DNA from: Sphingopyxis sp. GW247-27LB
Lineage (GTDB): Bacteria; Pseudomonadota; Alphaproteobacteria; Sphingomonadales; Sphingomonadaceae
Direction of reading: 5' to 3'
DNA length: 64,000 nt
NCBI RefSeq assembly: GCF_002277025.1
Contig: NZ_NIWD01000015.1
Span: 62,001-126,000 of the forward strand
The notes under the pieces are model-generated. The model did not search any database, was not told where the DNA came from, and saw only the letters and a list, made by a program, of their open reading frames with translations. A program made the position numbers and the translations under genes. This document shows positions 8,663 to 16,422 of this stretch, one piece after another (the stretch's first letter is position 1; each line of letters begins with the position of its first letter).

Positions 8663-9937
8663 TCAATAGATGGGGGTGTTGGGCGAAAGGCCGATCAGCG
8701 AGCGGCCGAGCAACTCGGTCGCGGCGTCGAAATCATAAACGACATGGCTCGCCATCACATTGACGTCGCGCAGCGCGCGCTGGAGCGGGCTGCTCGTCAT
8801 ATGCGCGCTCGACCCCGCCCCCTCGACGAGCAGGCGGATCGCGTCGCGGCACAGATCCATCGCGAGCGCGACCTGCGCGCGGAGCGCGATGCGGTCCTCG
8901 TTGCTGACCAACCCGCTCCCCGCCGCCTCGGTCAGCGCGACGTTGCGCCGCCCGACCTCGCGCAGGATCATCTCGGCCGTCTCGGTCTTTGCCGCCGCTT
9001 CGCCGAGCCGCATGTGCGCCGAGGCCTTCTCGTTCTGCTTGACCGTCGTGCCCAGCATCGTGCGCACCCCGATGCGCTCGCGGAAATGATCGACCGCCGA
9101 GCGCGCGACGCCCACCGCGCCGATCGCCGCGGTGATCGCGAGGAAGGGCGTCATCGGCATCCGGTAGATCGGATTGTGCGCGTGGATTGCCGCGCCGGGC
9201 GCGCAGCCCATGCGCATCTCGCCCATGTCCATCACCCGATGCTCGGGAACGAAGACGTCGTCGCAGCGGATGTCGTTGCTGCCCGTCCCGATCATCCCGT
9301 CGACATGCCAGGTGTCGAGAACCTCGATATCCTCCGCCGGGAGCGCGAGGAAAAGCTGCCGCGGCGGGTTTTCGCCCGGAATCATGCCGGTGATCATCAC
9401 CCAGTCGGCGTGCATGACGCCCGTGCCCCATTTCCAGCGGCCCGACAGGCGGTAGCCGCCCTCGACCGGCTGCGCGACGCCCGGCGGGTTGGTGGCGCCC
9501 GGCGCGATGATATAGGGAAAATCGCCGCCGAAGGTCTCGTCCTGCAGCTTTTCGGGAAATTGCGCGAGCATCCAGTTGTGCTCGACGCAGAAGGCGGTGA
9601 CCCAGCCGGTCGACCCGCAGCCTTCGGCGATCGGCAGCATCGCGTCGATGAAGCTGTCGATGTCGAATTCGAGCCCGCCGTAGCGCTTGGGCACGAAATG
9701 ATAGAAGACGCCGGTCTTGCGGATCGCGTCCCACACCGCATCGACGGGGCGGCGCAGCCGTTCGCATTCGAGCGCATGCTCGGCGACGAGCGGCTTGAGC
9801 GCGGTCGTCCGGCGCACCAGTTCCTCGGGCGTCAGCGCCTCGAGTTCCTCGCGCGACAGCCAGTCGCCTCCCTTCGGAATCCGGCGATCGGCGTAAGCCT
9901 CTTCCTCTGCCTTGCGCGTCTGAACGGCGATATTCAT
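8663..9937 (-). CDS. Group D flavin-dependent monooxygenase (acyl-CoA dehydrogenase fold, HsaA-like)
   Basis: A 424-residue protein of the acyl-CoA dehydrogenase superfamily. The pattern resembles oxygenase components of two-component aromatic hydroxylases (HsaA, HpaH C2-type) more than true dehydrogenases: a GCGSTGW segment near residue 105, SGRWKWGTG near residue 170, and WHVDGMIGTGSNDI near residue 215. Such enzymes use reduced FMN made by a separate reductase to hydroxylate phenols ortho to the hydroxyl. The nearby FMN reductase (3969-4541) is a candidate partner. ATG 9937 has a strong GGGAGGAAGGA site. The substrate is not readable, and a true dehydrogenase role cannot be excluded. The gene has its own promoter. 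Confidence 0.85.
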   Translation of the reverse strand: MNIAVQTRKAEEEAYADRRIPKGGDWLSREELEALTPEELVRRTTALKPLVAEHALECERLRRPVDAVWDAIRKTGVFYHFVPKRYGGLEFDIDSFIDAMLPIAEGCGSTGWVTAFCVEHNWMLAQFPEKLQDETFGGDFPYIIAPGATNPPGVAQPVEGGYRLSGRWKWGTGVMHADWVMITGMIPGENPPRQLFLALPAEDIEVLDTWHVDGMIGTGSNDIRCDDVFVPEHRVMDMGEMRMGCAPGAAIHAHNPIYRMPMTPFLAITAAIGAVGVARSAVDHFRERIGVRTMLGTTVKQNEKASAHMRLGEAAAKTETAEMILREVGRRNVALTEAAGSGLVSNEDRIALRAQVALAMDLCRDAIRLLVEGAGSSAHMTSSPLQRALRDVNVMASHVVYDFDAATELLGRSLIGLSPNTPIY

Positions 9938-9975
9938 GACATCCTTCCTCCCGGCGAGCCTGAATCGGCTGTTGC

Positions 9976-10007
9976 GGCCAGAATAGGCCAGGGAGGAATA
10001 TTGTCAA
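9976..10007 (-). promoter_or_regulatory. Predicted promoter of the flavin monooxygenase gene with GGCC-N6-GGCC flanking the -10
   Basis: On the reverse strand TTGACA (10007-10002) is followed after 16 bases by TATTCT (9985-9980). The -10 box is exactly bracketed by GGCC on each side (9976-9979 and 9986-9989), making a short inverted repeat that could be an operator. This differs from the CTTAG-N4-CTAAG sites. Confidence 0.5.
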
Positions 10008-10060
10008 GAAACTTAACTAAATGATGATGGCATGAAGGGAGAATATCCCCTAAACCTCCT

Positions 10061-10089
10061 CGTCACCCCGGACTTGATCCGGGGTGACG
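10061..10089. repeat. REP-like intergenic hairpin (12-bp stem)
   Basis: Arms CGTCACCCCGGA and TCCGGGGTGACG are perfect complements around a five-base loop (CTTGA). The sequence matches a dispersed intergenic hairpin seen in many alphaproteobacterial genomes. It lies between the end of the MarR gene (stop at 10128) and the monooxygenase promoter, so it may also end the leftward MarR transcript. Confidence 0.7.
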
Positions 10090-10127
10090 AAATAAGGAAA
10101 GTCACGCCCCTTCTTCAACCTGCGCCA

Positions 10128-10619
10128 TCACTCAATCGAAGCAAGCCTGCTAGCCGCCGCCTCGGAATCCGCCTCTTCCAGCGCCTCGGGCGGCACGCGC
10201 GGCGGATCGCCCCAGTCCATCCGCATCGCGTCGCGCAGACCATGATAGGCGGGCAGACCGATCCGCTCGACGAGCTTGAGTTCCAGATAATGCAGGGCCT
10301 TCGCGGCGGCACGGCGCGTGTCGTTCGCCTGTCCGGCGAAGCGGACGATCCGCGCGCGCCGGTCGTCGGGATCGGGCACGAGTTCGACGATGCCGCGCGC
10401 CTCGAGTTCGCTCAGCATCAGGCTGATCGCCTGGCGCGTCACGCCGAGATTGCGGGCAATGCGCGTCGCGCGATGCTCGCCCGCCGAGATGTTGGCGATC
10501 AGCATCGACTGCGCGCGGCTGACGTTCGGGATTCCTGCTTCCTTGAGCGCGGCCTGAAGCGCCTCGTCGAACCAATAGACGGCGCTCAGCAAATTCATCA
10601 TCAGATACGGGCTGTGCAT
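10128..10619 (-). CDS. MarR-family transcriptional regulator (second)
   Basis: A 163-residue winged-helix protein with NVSRAQSMLIANI, a recognition helix in ATRIARNLGVTRQAISLMLSELE, and the wing DPDDRRARIVRF, diagnostic for MarR-type dimers. I take ATG 10619 with a GAAGGTGG ribosome site; ATGs at 10664 and 10655 would give a longer N-terminus. It lies 78 bases after the PQQ dehydrogenase gene on the same strand and about 190 bases upstream of the flavin monooxygenase gene, so either could be its target. It is clearly distinct from the MarR protein encoded at 3450-3959. Confidence 0.87.
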   Translation of the reverse strand: MHSPYLMMNLLSAVYWFDEALQAALKEAGIPNVSRAQSMLIANISAGEHRATRIARNLGVTRQAISLMLSELEARGIVELVPDPDDRRARIVRFAGQANDTRRAAAKALHYLELKLVERIGLPAYHGLRDAMRMDWGDPPRVPPEALEEADSEAAASRLASIE

Positions 10620-10697
10620 CGAACCACCTTCGGACGCGCGTCGGGGCTCTGCCATAAACCGCATCGCGATGCGGGCGCAACCTGTGCGGCCCCGCCC

Positions 10698-13097
10698 CTA
10701 CGGAAGCGCGTAGGCGATCACCTCGTCGCCGATCGGCGTCTCCATGAAATGATGGCCACCGGCATAGATGACGAGATACTGCTTGCCGTTCGCTTCATAG
10801 ACCATCGGCGTCGCCTGCCCGCCCGCGGGCAGAACCCGCTGCCACAGCGTCTTCCCAGTCTTGAGGTCGATCGCGCGGATCAGATTGTCGGTCGCCGCCG
10901 CGATGAAGATCAGCCCGCTCTTGGTTACAACCGCACCCCCGTTATTGGGCGTGCCGATGGCGACCGGCAGCATCGAGGGGATGCCGAAGGGCCCATTGGC
11001 GCGCGCGGTGCCGAAGGGCCGGTCCCAGATGGTCTTGCCCGTCGCGAGGTCGATCGCGCGGATGCCGCCATAGGGCGGCTGCTTGCACAGCAGCCCGGTG
11101 AAGGGCAGCCGCCAGCCGGCGTTGACGTCGATCGCATAGGGCGTGCCCGCCTGCGGATCCCCTGCCCCTTCGGCGCCGCCGATCTCGCCGCGCGCCTGGT
11201 GCCGGGGGGCCCAGCCCTTCTTGTCGGCTTCGGCGCGGGGCACGAGGCGGACATAGTTGGGCATGTCGTTATAGTTGGCGACGATGACGCCGCGGACCGG
11301 GTCGACGGCGATGCCGCCCCAGTCGGTTCCGCCGTTATAGCCCGGATATTCGATCGAGCGTCGGTCGCTGGTCGGCGGGGTGAAGAAGCCCTTGTAGCTC
11401 GCCTTCCGGAACTGGATGCGGCAGATCATCTGGTCGATCGGCGACATGCCCCACATGTCGCGCTCGGTAAGGTCGGGTTTGCGCAGATCGTGCCAGAGCG
11501 AGACGATCTGCGTCTTCGCCCGTTCCTTGGGTTCGACCCCGCCGCCGGGAACCCGGATCGTGCCGACCGGGGTCAGCGGCTGCCCGGTCCGCCGGTCGAG
11601 GACATAGATGTCGCCCTGCTTCGAGGGGAGGACGAGCGCCGGAACCGCGCCGGCCGCGGTGGGGAAGTCGACGAGCGTCGCCTGCGCGCCGAAATCATAG
11701 TCCCAGACATCCTTCCTGACCGCCTGGAAGCGCCAGCGCGGCTTGCCGGTCGTGACGTCGAGCGCGACGAGCGAGGTCGCGTAGAAATCTTCCTGCGGGC
11801 GGCGCAGCGACGAATAATAGTCGGCCGCCGCATTGCCCATCGGCAGATAGACGAGCCCGAGCGCCTCGTCGCCCGATGCGATCGTCCACATGTTCGGCGT
11901 GCCCCGTGCCCAGGTCTCGCCCGGCGGCGGATAGCCGTTCCAGTCGGGGTGCATCATGTCCCATGCCCAGCGGAGCTTACCGGTGACCGCGTCGAAACCG
12001 CGGATCACGCCCGAGGGCGCCCAGCGATCCTGCCCGTCGAGCACCTGATGCCCGGTGACGACGACGCCGCGCACGATCGTCGGCGGCGAGTTGATCGAGA
12101 CATAGCCCGCCGGCGTCTCGCCCATCCCGATCTTGGTGTCGACCTGACCGTTCGACCCGAAATCGGCGCACGGCCGGCCGGTCGCCGCGTCGATCGCGAA
12201 AAGCCGCGCATCGAGCGTCCCGAAGATGATGCGCGCGGCGCACGCCTGCGCCGCGGGCGCGTTCGGCACCGCATAATAAGCGACCCCACGGCAGGCGGCG
12301 GTATAGGGAATGGCGGTGTCGGGCACGCCGGGATCGAAACGCCATTTGCGCTTTCCGGTCGCGGGGTCGAGCGCGAGGATGATGTTCTTCGGCGTGCAGA
12401 CATAAAGGCTGTCACCGACCTTCAGCGGCGTATTCTCGGCGCCATAGGTCTTGCGGATCTGCGGCGACGACGGAAGGTCGCCGGTGTGGATCAACCACGC
12501 CTGCTCGAGCTTGCCGACATTGGCCGGGGTGATCTGGTCGAGCGGCGAATAGCGCCGTGCGCTGTAGGTGCCGCCATAGGCGGGCCAGTCGCTTCCCGCC
12601 TGCATCAGCGCGGGATCGGTCATCGCGAGGCGCGCGGCGGGGAGCGATTGCAGCGGGCGCGGACTGTTGAGCCAGCCGAGCGTCACCCCCGCCACCACGA
12701 AGAGGAGTATCAACACCGCGCTGCTTCCGGCGGCGAGCCGCCAGCGGTGAGCGCGCGCGGAAAGCGACGCCATCGCGAAGAGCACCGCGACGAGCAGGAC
12801 GAGCGGTGCGACGACACGCGGCACCAGCGCCCAGCCGTTGCCGCCCACTTCCCACAGCGCCCAGATGAGCGTGAGGAAGAAGACCGCGACATAGATCCAG
12901 CCGCCGAGCAGCCGTCCGCGCATCAGCAGAAAACCCGCCGCGAGCATCGCCGCGCCCGCGAGCCAATAATAGGAGGATCCGCCGAGAGCGGCGAGCCAGA
13001 TGCCGCCGATCAGCAGCACGGCCGCGATCAGCGCGACGACGAACCCGACGGCGAGAGCAAGGAGCGGCGCCGGAAAAATCTCGCGCAATCTGGCCAT
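10698..13097 (-). CDS. Membrane-bound PQQ-dependent dehydrogenase (glucose/quinate/shikimate family)
   Basis: A 799-residue quinoprotein with the usual length of membrane glucose or quinate dehydrogenases. Residues 1-150 form about five transmembrane helices. The rest is an eight-bladed propeller starting near DWPAYGGTYSARRYSPL, with repeated tryptophan-docking motifs such as ALDPATGKRKWRF, AIDLATGKTIWDR and AIDLKTGKTLWQR. It should oxidise a sugar or cyclic polyol in the periplasm and pass electrons to ubiquinone. ATG 13097 has AAGGGGA at good spacing; ATG 13103 is also in frame but too close to it. No PQQ biosynthesis genes are in the window. The MarR gene follows on the same strand. Confidence 0.93.
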   Translation of the reverse strand: MARLREIFPAPLLALAVGFVVALIAAVLLIGGIWLAALGGSSYYWLAGAAMLAAGFLLMRGRLLGGWIYVAVFFLTLIWALWEVGGNGWALVPRVVAPLVLLVAVLFAMASLSARAHRWRLAAGSSAVLILLFVVAGVTLGWLNSPRPLQSLPAARLAMTDPALMQAGSDWPAYGGTYSARRYSPLDQITPANVGKLEQAWLIHTGDLPSSPQIRKTYGAENTPLKVGDSLYVCTPKNIILALDPATGKRKWRFDPGVPDTAIPYTAACRGVAYYAVPNAPAAQACAARIIFGTLDARLFAIDAATGRPCADFGSNGQVDTKIGMGETPAGYVSINSPPTIVRGVVVTGHQVLDGQDRWAPSGVIRGFDAVTGKLRWAWDMMHPDWNGYPPPGETWARGTPNMWTIASGDEALGLVYLPMGNAAADYYSSLRRPQEDFYATSLVALDVTTGKPRWRFQAVRKDVWDYDFGAQATLVDFPTAAGAVPALVLPSKQGDIYVLDRRTGQPLTPVGTIRVPGGGVEPKERAKTQIVSLWHDLRKPDLTERDMWGMSPIDQMICRIQFRKASYKGFFTPPTSDRRSIEYPGYNGGTDWGGIAVDPVRGVIVANYNDMPNYVRLVPRAEADKKGWAPRHQARGEIGGAEGAGDPQAGTPYAIDVNAGWRLPFTGLLCKQPPYGGIRAIDLATGKTIWDRPFGTARANGPFGIPSMLPVAIGTPNNGGAVVTKSGLIFIAAATDNLIRAIDLKTGKTLWQRVLPAGGQATPMVYEANGKQYLVIYAGGHHFMETPIGDEVIAYALP

Positions 13098-13127
13098 TAC
13101 CATTCCCCTTCTTCGGTTGAAAGAAAT

Positions 13128-13139
13128 GGTCCTTTGACC
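13128..13139. promoter_or_regulatory. Short inverted repeat GGTC-N4-GACC upstream of the PQQ dehydrogenase gene
   Basis: Perfect four-base arms around CTTT, about 31 bases upstream of the start codon, in the only promoter space of this gene. It could be an operator, but an arm this short can occur by chance. Confidence 0.25.
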
Positions 13140-13207
13140 GGATAATGCTCCGGCGCCTTAAAATGTTCCGCATTCCTGGCAGGCCGACCTCCGATCGACA
13201 CCGCCGA

Positions 13208-14212
13208 TCAGTAGAGATTGTCCTTATAATCCTTGTCGAGCCCCTTCTGCATGAATCCGGGAACCGAGACGAAAGCCGCCGCGACGCGCGCGCCGAGGCC
13301 CTTTGCCTTGTTGAGCCTGACGTGATCGGCGAACATCTTTGCCGGACGGATGTCCGCCGGCGCTTCGGCGGCGGGCCACAATTGCGCGCGTTCGAGCGCC
13401 GGACTGGCCCGCAATTCGATGCGCGGGGCTTCGATGTACGTCGCGAGCAGCGGCACCTTGCCCTGGACCGCGAAGCCGGCGAGCATCGCCTCGTCGGTCG
13501 TCAGGCTCGCGGTCCCCTGCACCAGTGCGACCTCGCTCGATCCGGGCACGAGCAGGACCGCCGCGATCCGCGGCTGGGTCAGGATGTTGCGGAACCCGTC
13601 GGCGCGCCGGTTGCCGGGGCGCTCGGCGAAGCAAAGGCGGTCCCGATCCATGCGCACCATCGCCCCCGCCGGATCGCCCTTCGGGCTGAGATCGGCGTTC
13701 CCTGCGGCATCGGCGGTCGCGAGCGCGACGAAGCGCGTCGCGGCGACGAAAGCCCGGGCATCAGCCGCGCGGGCCGCGGGGGGCTCCGCCTTCCAGAATT
13801 CGGAGCGGATCAGCGCCTTCGCGCAGTGGGCATAGCATTCCTCGACCGCGACGCTCAGCACGCCGCCGGCGCAATCGGCGACGCGGCCGTTGATCCGCAG
13901 CGTCTCGCCGATGCCGGGCACGAGGAACAGCGAGGAAATGCCGGCGCCGGGCCGGACGATGTGGGGATCGTCGAGGTTGTCCAGCGGCACCGCGAGGCGG
14001 TTTTCCTCCGCTTCGGCGAAACCCCGCGTTCCCCCGCCCAGCGTGATCGCCATGCCGCCCTCCGCATCGCAGCCCGCGAACATCAGCGGAGAGGCGGCGA
14101 GCCAGCGGCGCGCGCCGGCGTCGATATGGTCGATGACCTTCAGGTTCACCGCCGGGGGCGTCCGGCCGATGACCGCTTCGAGCGCGGCGACGGATTCGAT
14201 CAGTCCTGCCAT
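13208..14212 (-). CDS. Pyridoxamine 5'-phosphate oxidase-like FMN-binding protein
   Basis: A 334-residue protein containing a split-barrel flavin-binding domain of the pyridoxamine-phosphate-oxidase superfamily. Family-like segments are GISSLFLVPGIGETLRINGRV near residue 95, HCAKALIRSEFW near residue 135, and a second half with FVALATADAAGNADLSPKGDPAG. This is the two-part type often annotated as flavin-nucleotide-binding protein (COG3576). It is probably a cytoplasmic FMN oxidoreductase of unknown substrate. ATG 14212 has GGAGAGG eight bases upstream. It diverges from a small gene and a ferredoxin-NADP reductase gene, which suggests linked redox functions. Confidence 0.82.
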   Translation of the reverse strand: MAGLIESVAALEAVIGRTPPAVNLKVIDHIDAGARRWLAASPLMFAGCDAEGGMAITLGGGTRGFAEAEENRLAVPLDNLDDPHIVRPGAGISSLFLVPGIGETLRINGRVADCAGGVLSVAVEECYAHCAKALIRSEFWKAEPPAARAADARAFVAATRFVALATADAAGNADLSPKGDPAGAMVRMDRDRLCFAERPGNRRADGFRNILTQPRIAAVLLVPGSSEVALVQGTASLTTDEAMLAGFAVQGKVPLLATYIEAPRIELRASPALERAQLWPAAEAPADIRPAKMFADHVRLNKAKGLGARVAAAFVSVPGFMQKGLDKDYKDNLY

Positions 14213-14267
14213 GTCTTCATCCTCTCCGTCCCGAAATCGCTGCACAAGTCTAATGCCTCGATTTCAT

Positions 14268-14277
14268 ATTTGCAAAT
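14268..14277. promoter_or_regulatory. Palindrome ATTTGCAAAT in a divergent promoter region
   Basis: A perfect ten-base AT-rich palindrome in GC-rich DNA, between the pyridoxamine-oxidase-like gene and the rightward small gene. It overlaps the ATG proposed for the small gene, so either it is an operator or the true start of that gene lies further downstream. Confidence 0.35.
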
Positions 14278-14797
14278 GACTCGCATTAACATATTAAACT
14301 GCCGACCCCGTACCGCGGATCGGAAAGGCAAGACCATCTATCATCTCGTCGATCGCCCTATCGCCCTGCTCGGCAACAGCGGCCGTTTCCTGCTGTGGGC
14401 GATGCGCGGCTGGACCCACGCCGCCGAACGGCGAACCTGCCCGCCGCAGGCGCTGCGCCGCGGCTTCGCGAGCATGGACGCGCTGGCCGCGCTTCCCCAT
14501 TTCCATGTCGCGATGGCGCTGCTCAACGCCGGCGGAATCGAGCGCCTCGCGCTCGCTCCCGTCGGCTGCCCGCGAATCGGCGAGGACGAGGCGATCCTGA
14601 TCGGGCTGTGGCACGACGTCGCCTCGGATCGCGGGTCGCGCGCGCGATCGACGCTGGCGTTGATCGTCGAGCCCCGATCGGTCGCACCCATCGCCGCCGC
14701 CATGACCGAGGCGTCGGCCGAACTGACCGCTGCGGGCCTCGAACTCGCCCATCTCTCCCTCCAGACCACCAGACATCAGGACAATCGATCATCATGA
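14276..14797 (+). CDS. Unknown protein translationally coupled to the ferredoxin-NADP reductase gene
   Basis: I do not recognise this family. From ATG 14276 it would be 173 residues, but no ribosome site precedes that codon, so the real start may be downstream, for example at ATG 14401. The central part has MRGWTHAAERRTCPPQ and ALPHFHVAMALLNAGG; the rest is Ala-rich and helical, without a signal peptide. It is supported as real by strongly GC-biased third positions and by its stop overlapping the next start as ATGA. Being coupled to a flavoprotein reductase gene, it may be a partner or regulator of that enzyme, but this is inference. Confidence 0.65.
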   Translation: MTRINILNCRPRTADRKGKTIYHLVDRPIALLGNSGRFLLWAMRGWTHAAERRTCPPQALRRGFASMDALAALPHFHVAMALLNAGGIERLALAPVGCPRIGEDEAILIGLWHDVASDRGSRARSTLALIVEPRSVAPIAAAMTEASAELTAAGLELAHLSLQTTRHQDNRSS

Positions 14798-15609
14798 GCG
14801 ACCGTATCGCCGCCGCCTCCCGCCTTGCGCCTTCCGCCTCGCTGACCGTCGAGGAGGTGCTCCGCGTGCGCCACTGGAACGAGAATCTGTTCAGCTTCTC
14901 GATCAGCCGCCCGCCCTCCTTCCGCTTCCGCTCGGGCGAGTTCGTGATGATCGGCCTGCCCGGCGAGGGACGCCCGCTGCTCCGCGCCTATTCGATCGCC
15001 AGCCCCGCCTATGCCGACGAACTCGAATTCCTCTCGATCAAGGTCCCCGACGGTCCGCTAACCTCGCGGCTGCAGAGGATCGCGCCGGGCGACCCCATCT
15101 ATCTCGGGCGCAAGCCGACCGGCACGCTCGTCGCCGACGCGCTGCTGCCGGGCAAGCGGCTGTTCCTGCTGTCGACCGGGACCGGTCTCGCCCCCTTCCT
15201 CAGCCTCGCGCGCGATCCCGACATCTACGACCGCTTCGGCCAGATCCTGCTCGTCCACTGCGGGCGCAAGGTCAGCGATCTCGCCTTTCGCGAAGAGCTC
15301 GAAAGCCAGCTCGCCGGCGACCCGCTGGTGCAGGATCAGGCGCTCCTCCAGTTCCACTATCTCCCGACCGTCACCCGCGAAGCCTTTCGCACCGAAGGGC
15401 GGATCGGCGCGCTGATCGAAAGCGGGCGGCTGTTCGGCCACCCGCTCGCCGGGCCCGACCATTTCGACCCGGCGATCGACCGCATCATGATGTGCGGCAG
15501 CATGGCGATGATCCGCGACCTCCAAGGCGAATTCGAACGGCGCGGCTTCCAGGAGGGCTCCAACGCCGCGCCGGGCGATTTCGTCATCGAACGCGCCTTC
15601 GTGGGCTAG
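14794..15609 (+). CDS. fpr: Ferredoxin-NADP(+) reductase
   Basis: A 271-residue flavoprotein of the bacterial FPR subclass. The FAD-binding barrel carries RAYSIASPAY (residues 68-77). The NADP domain has STGTGLAPFLS near residue 130, and CGS near residue 230. It ends in FVERAFVG-like order (VIERAFVG), as is typical for this subclass. It moves electrons between NADPH and ferredoxin or flavodoxin in the cytoplasm and supports Fe-S enzymes and oxidative stress defence. Its ATG overlaps the stop of the preceding small gene by four bases. It ends one base before the convergent UPF0016 gene. Confidence 0.92.
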   Translation: MSDRIAAASRLAPSASLTVEEVLRVRHWNENLFSFSISRPPSFRFRSGEFVMIGLPGEGRPLLRAYSIASPAYADELEFLSIKVPDGPLTSRLQRIAPGDPIYLGRKPTGTLVADALLPGKRLFLLSTGTGLAPFLSLARDPDIYDRFGQILLVHCGRKVSDLAFREELESQLAGDPLVQDQALLQFHYLPTVTREAFRTEGRIGALIESGRLFGHPLAGPDHFDPAIDRIMMCGSMAMIRDLQGEFERRGFQEGSNAAPGDFVIERAFVG

Positions 15610-15610
15610 G

Positions 15611-16180
15611 TCAGATCAACCCCGCGGTCTGCGCGAGCACCCAGAGCCCGATCACCAGGAACAGCGCCGCGGCGATCATCCGCACCTTCGCGAGATCGAC
15701 CCGTTTGAGCAGTTCGTTCCCGAGGAAGATCGCGGGCACATTGGCGATCATCATGCCGAGCGTGGTCCCGGTCGTGACCGCGAGGACGCTGTGATATTGC
15801 GCGCCGAGCGCGATCGTCGCCACCTGCGTCTTGTCGCCCATCTCGACGAGAAAAAAGGCGACCAGCGTCGTCAGGAAAGCGCCGAAGCGCGGCTTGGGCG
15901 CTTCTTCGTCGTTGAGCTTGTCGGGAACGAGTGTCCACGCCGCCATCGCGAGGAACGAGGCGGCGATCGCGTAGCGGAAGATGTCACTGTCGAGGAAAGC
16001 GGCCGCCTGCGACCCGAGCAGCGCGGCGAGCGCGTGGTTGGCAAGCGTCGCGACCAATATGCCGAGGATGATCGGGACCGGACGGTTGAAGCGCGTCGCG
16101 AGCAATATCGCGAGCAGCTGCGTCTTGTCGCCGATCTCGGCGAGGGCGACGACCGCGGTCGACGTCAATATGGCTTCCAT
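15611..16180 (-). CDS. UPF0016/GDT1 family manganese exporter (MntX-like)
   Basis: A 189-residue inner-membrane protein with about six helices. It has the two hallmark repeats AEIGDKTQ (residue 14 on) and VEMGDKTQ (residue 115 on) of the UPF0016/GDT1/TMEM165 family, which exports Mn2+ (or Ca2+) in exchange for protons. The regulatory leader upstream carries a yybP-ykoY manganese riboswitch, which independently supports a manganese role. I take ATG 16180 with GGAG eight bases before it; a longer frame would translate into the riboswitch. It protects cells from manganese excess. Confidence 0.92.
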   Translation of the reverse strand: MEAILTSTAVVALAEIGDKTQLLAILLATRFNRPVPIILGILVATLANHALAALLGSQAAAFLDSDIFRYAIAASFLAMAAWTLVPDKLNDEEAPKPRFGAFLTTLVAFFLVEMGDKTQVATIALGAQYHSVLAVTTGTTLGMMIANVPAIFLGNELLKRVDLAKVRMIAAALFLVIGLWVLAQTAGLI

Positions 16181-16192
16181 GAGCAGACTCCG

Positions 16193-16243
16193 GGGCCGGG
16201 CGGCAGCGCGATTCCAACGGTCATCGAACCCGCCGCCCGGCCC
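16193..16243 (-). promoter_or_regulatory. Expression-platform hairpin between the riboswitch and the exporter start
   Basis: A perfect 12-bp inverted repeat (GCCGCCCGGCCC at 16232-16243 and GGGCCGGGCGGC at 16193-16204). In the leftward RNA its 3' arm ends about five bases before the GGAG ribosome site of the exporter. No T-run follows, so translational control or a Rho-type mechanism is more likely than intrinsic termination. Confidence 0.6.
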
Positions 16244-16255
16244 GGACGGAGGATC

Positions 16256-16372
16256 GATGCCATTGGTCTCGCCCAAGCGGTGACCCGCTTCCACCGCACC
16301 ACGGCCTCTCGACCGAGCATGTTGACGCGGCGGCCCGCCCCGAAACGGGCGGCTGGCTACTCCCCAGATGAC
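16256..16372 (-). ncRNA. yybP-ykoY (manganese-sensing) riboswitch
   Basis: Reading leftward, the leader holds the conserved GGGGAGTAGCC block (16365-16355), then GTCAACATGCTCGG (16326-16313), and closes with GAGACCAATGGCATC (16270-16256). CATCTGG before the first block can pair with CCAATG at the end to form P1 with a bulge. These blocks and their order are those of the yybP-ykoY aptamer, whose ligand is Mn2+. Its position upstream of a UPF0016 exporter gene is the classic arrangement. Exact ends need covariance modelling. Confidence 0.85.
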
Positions 16373-16422
16373 GGGGATGCGTTAGACGGCGGGTCGCCCC
16401 AAGGCAAGCCCGGCGAACGGGA

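Noticed and set aside
10008-10022. Possible third CTTAG-N4-CTAAG operator before the flavin monooxygenase gene (AACTTAACTAAATG)
   Set aside because: The half-sites are imperfect and spaced five bases apart instead of nine, so it does not fit the pattern of the other two.
10032-13145. 1037-codon rightward open frame opposite the PQQ dehydrogenase gene
   Set aside because: Antisense shadow of a well-defined quinoprotein gene and of the MarR gene.
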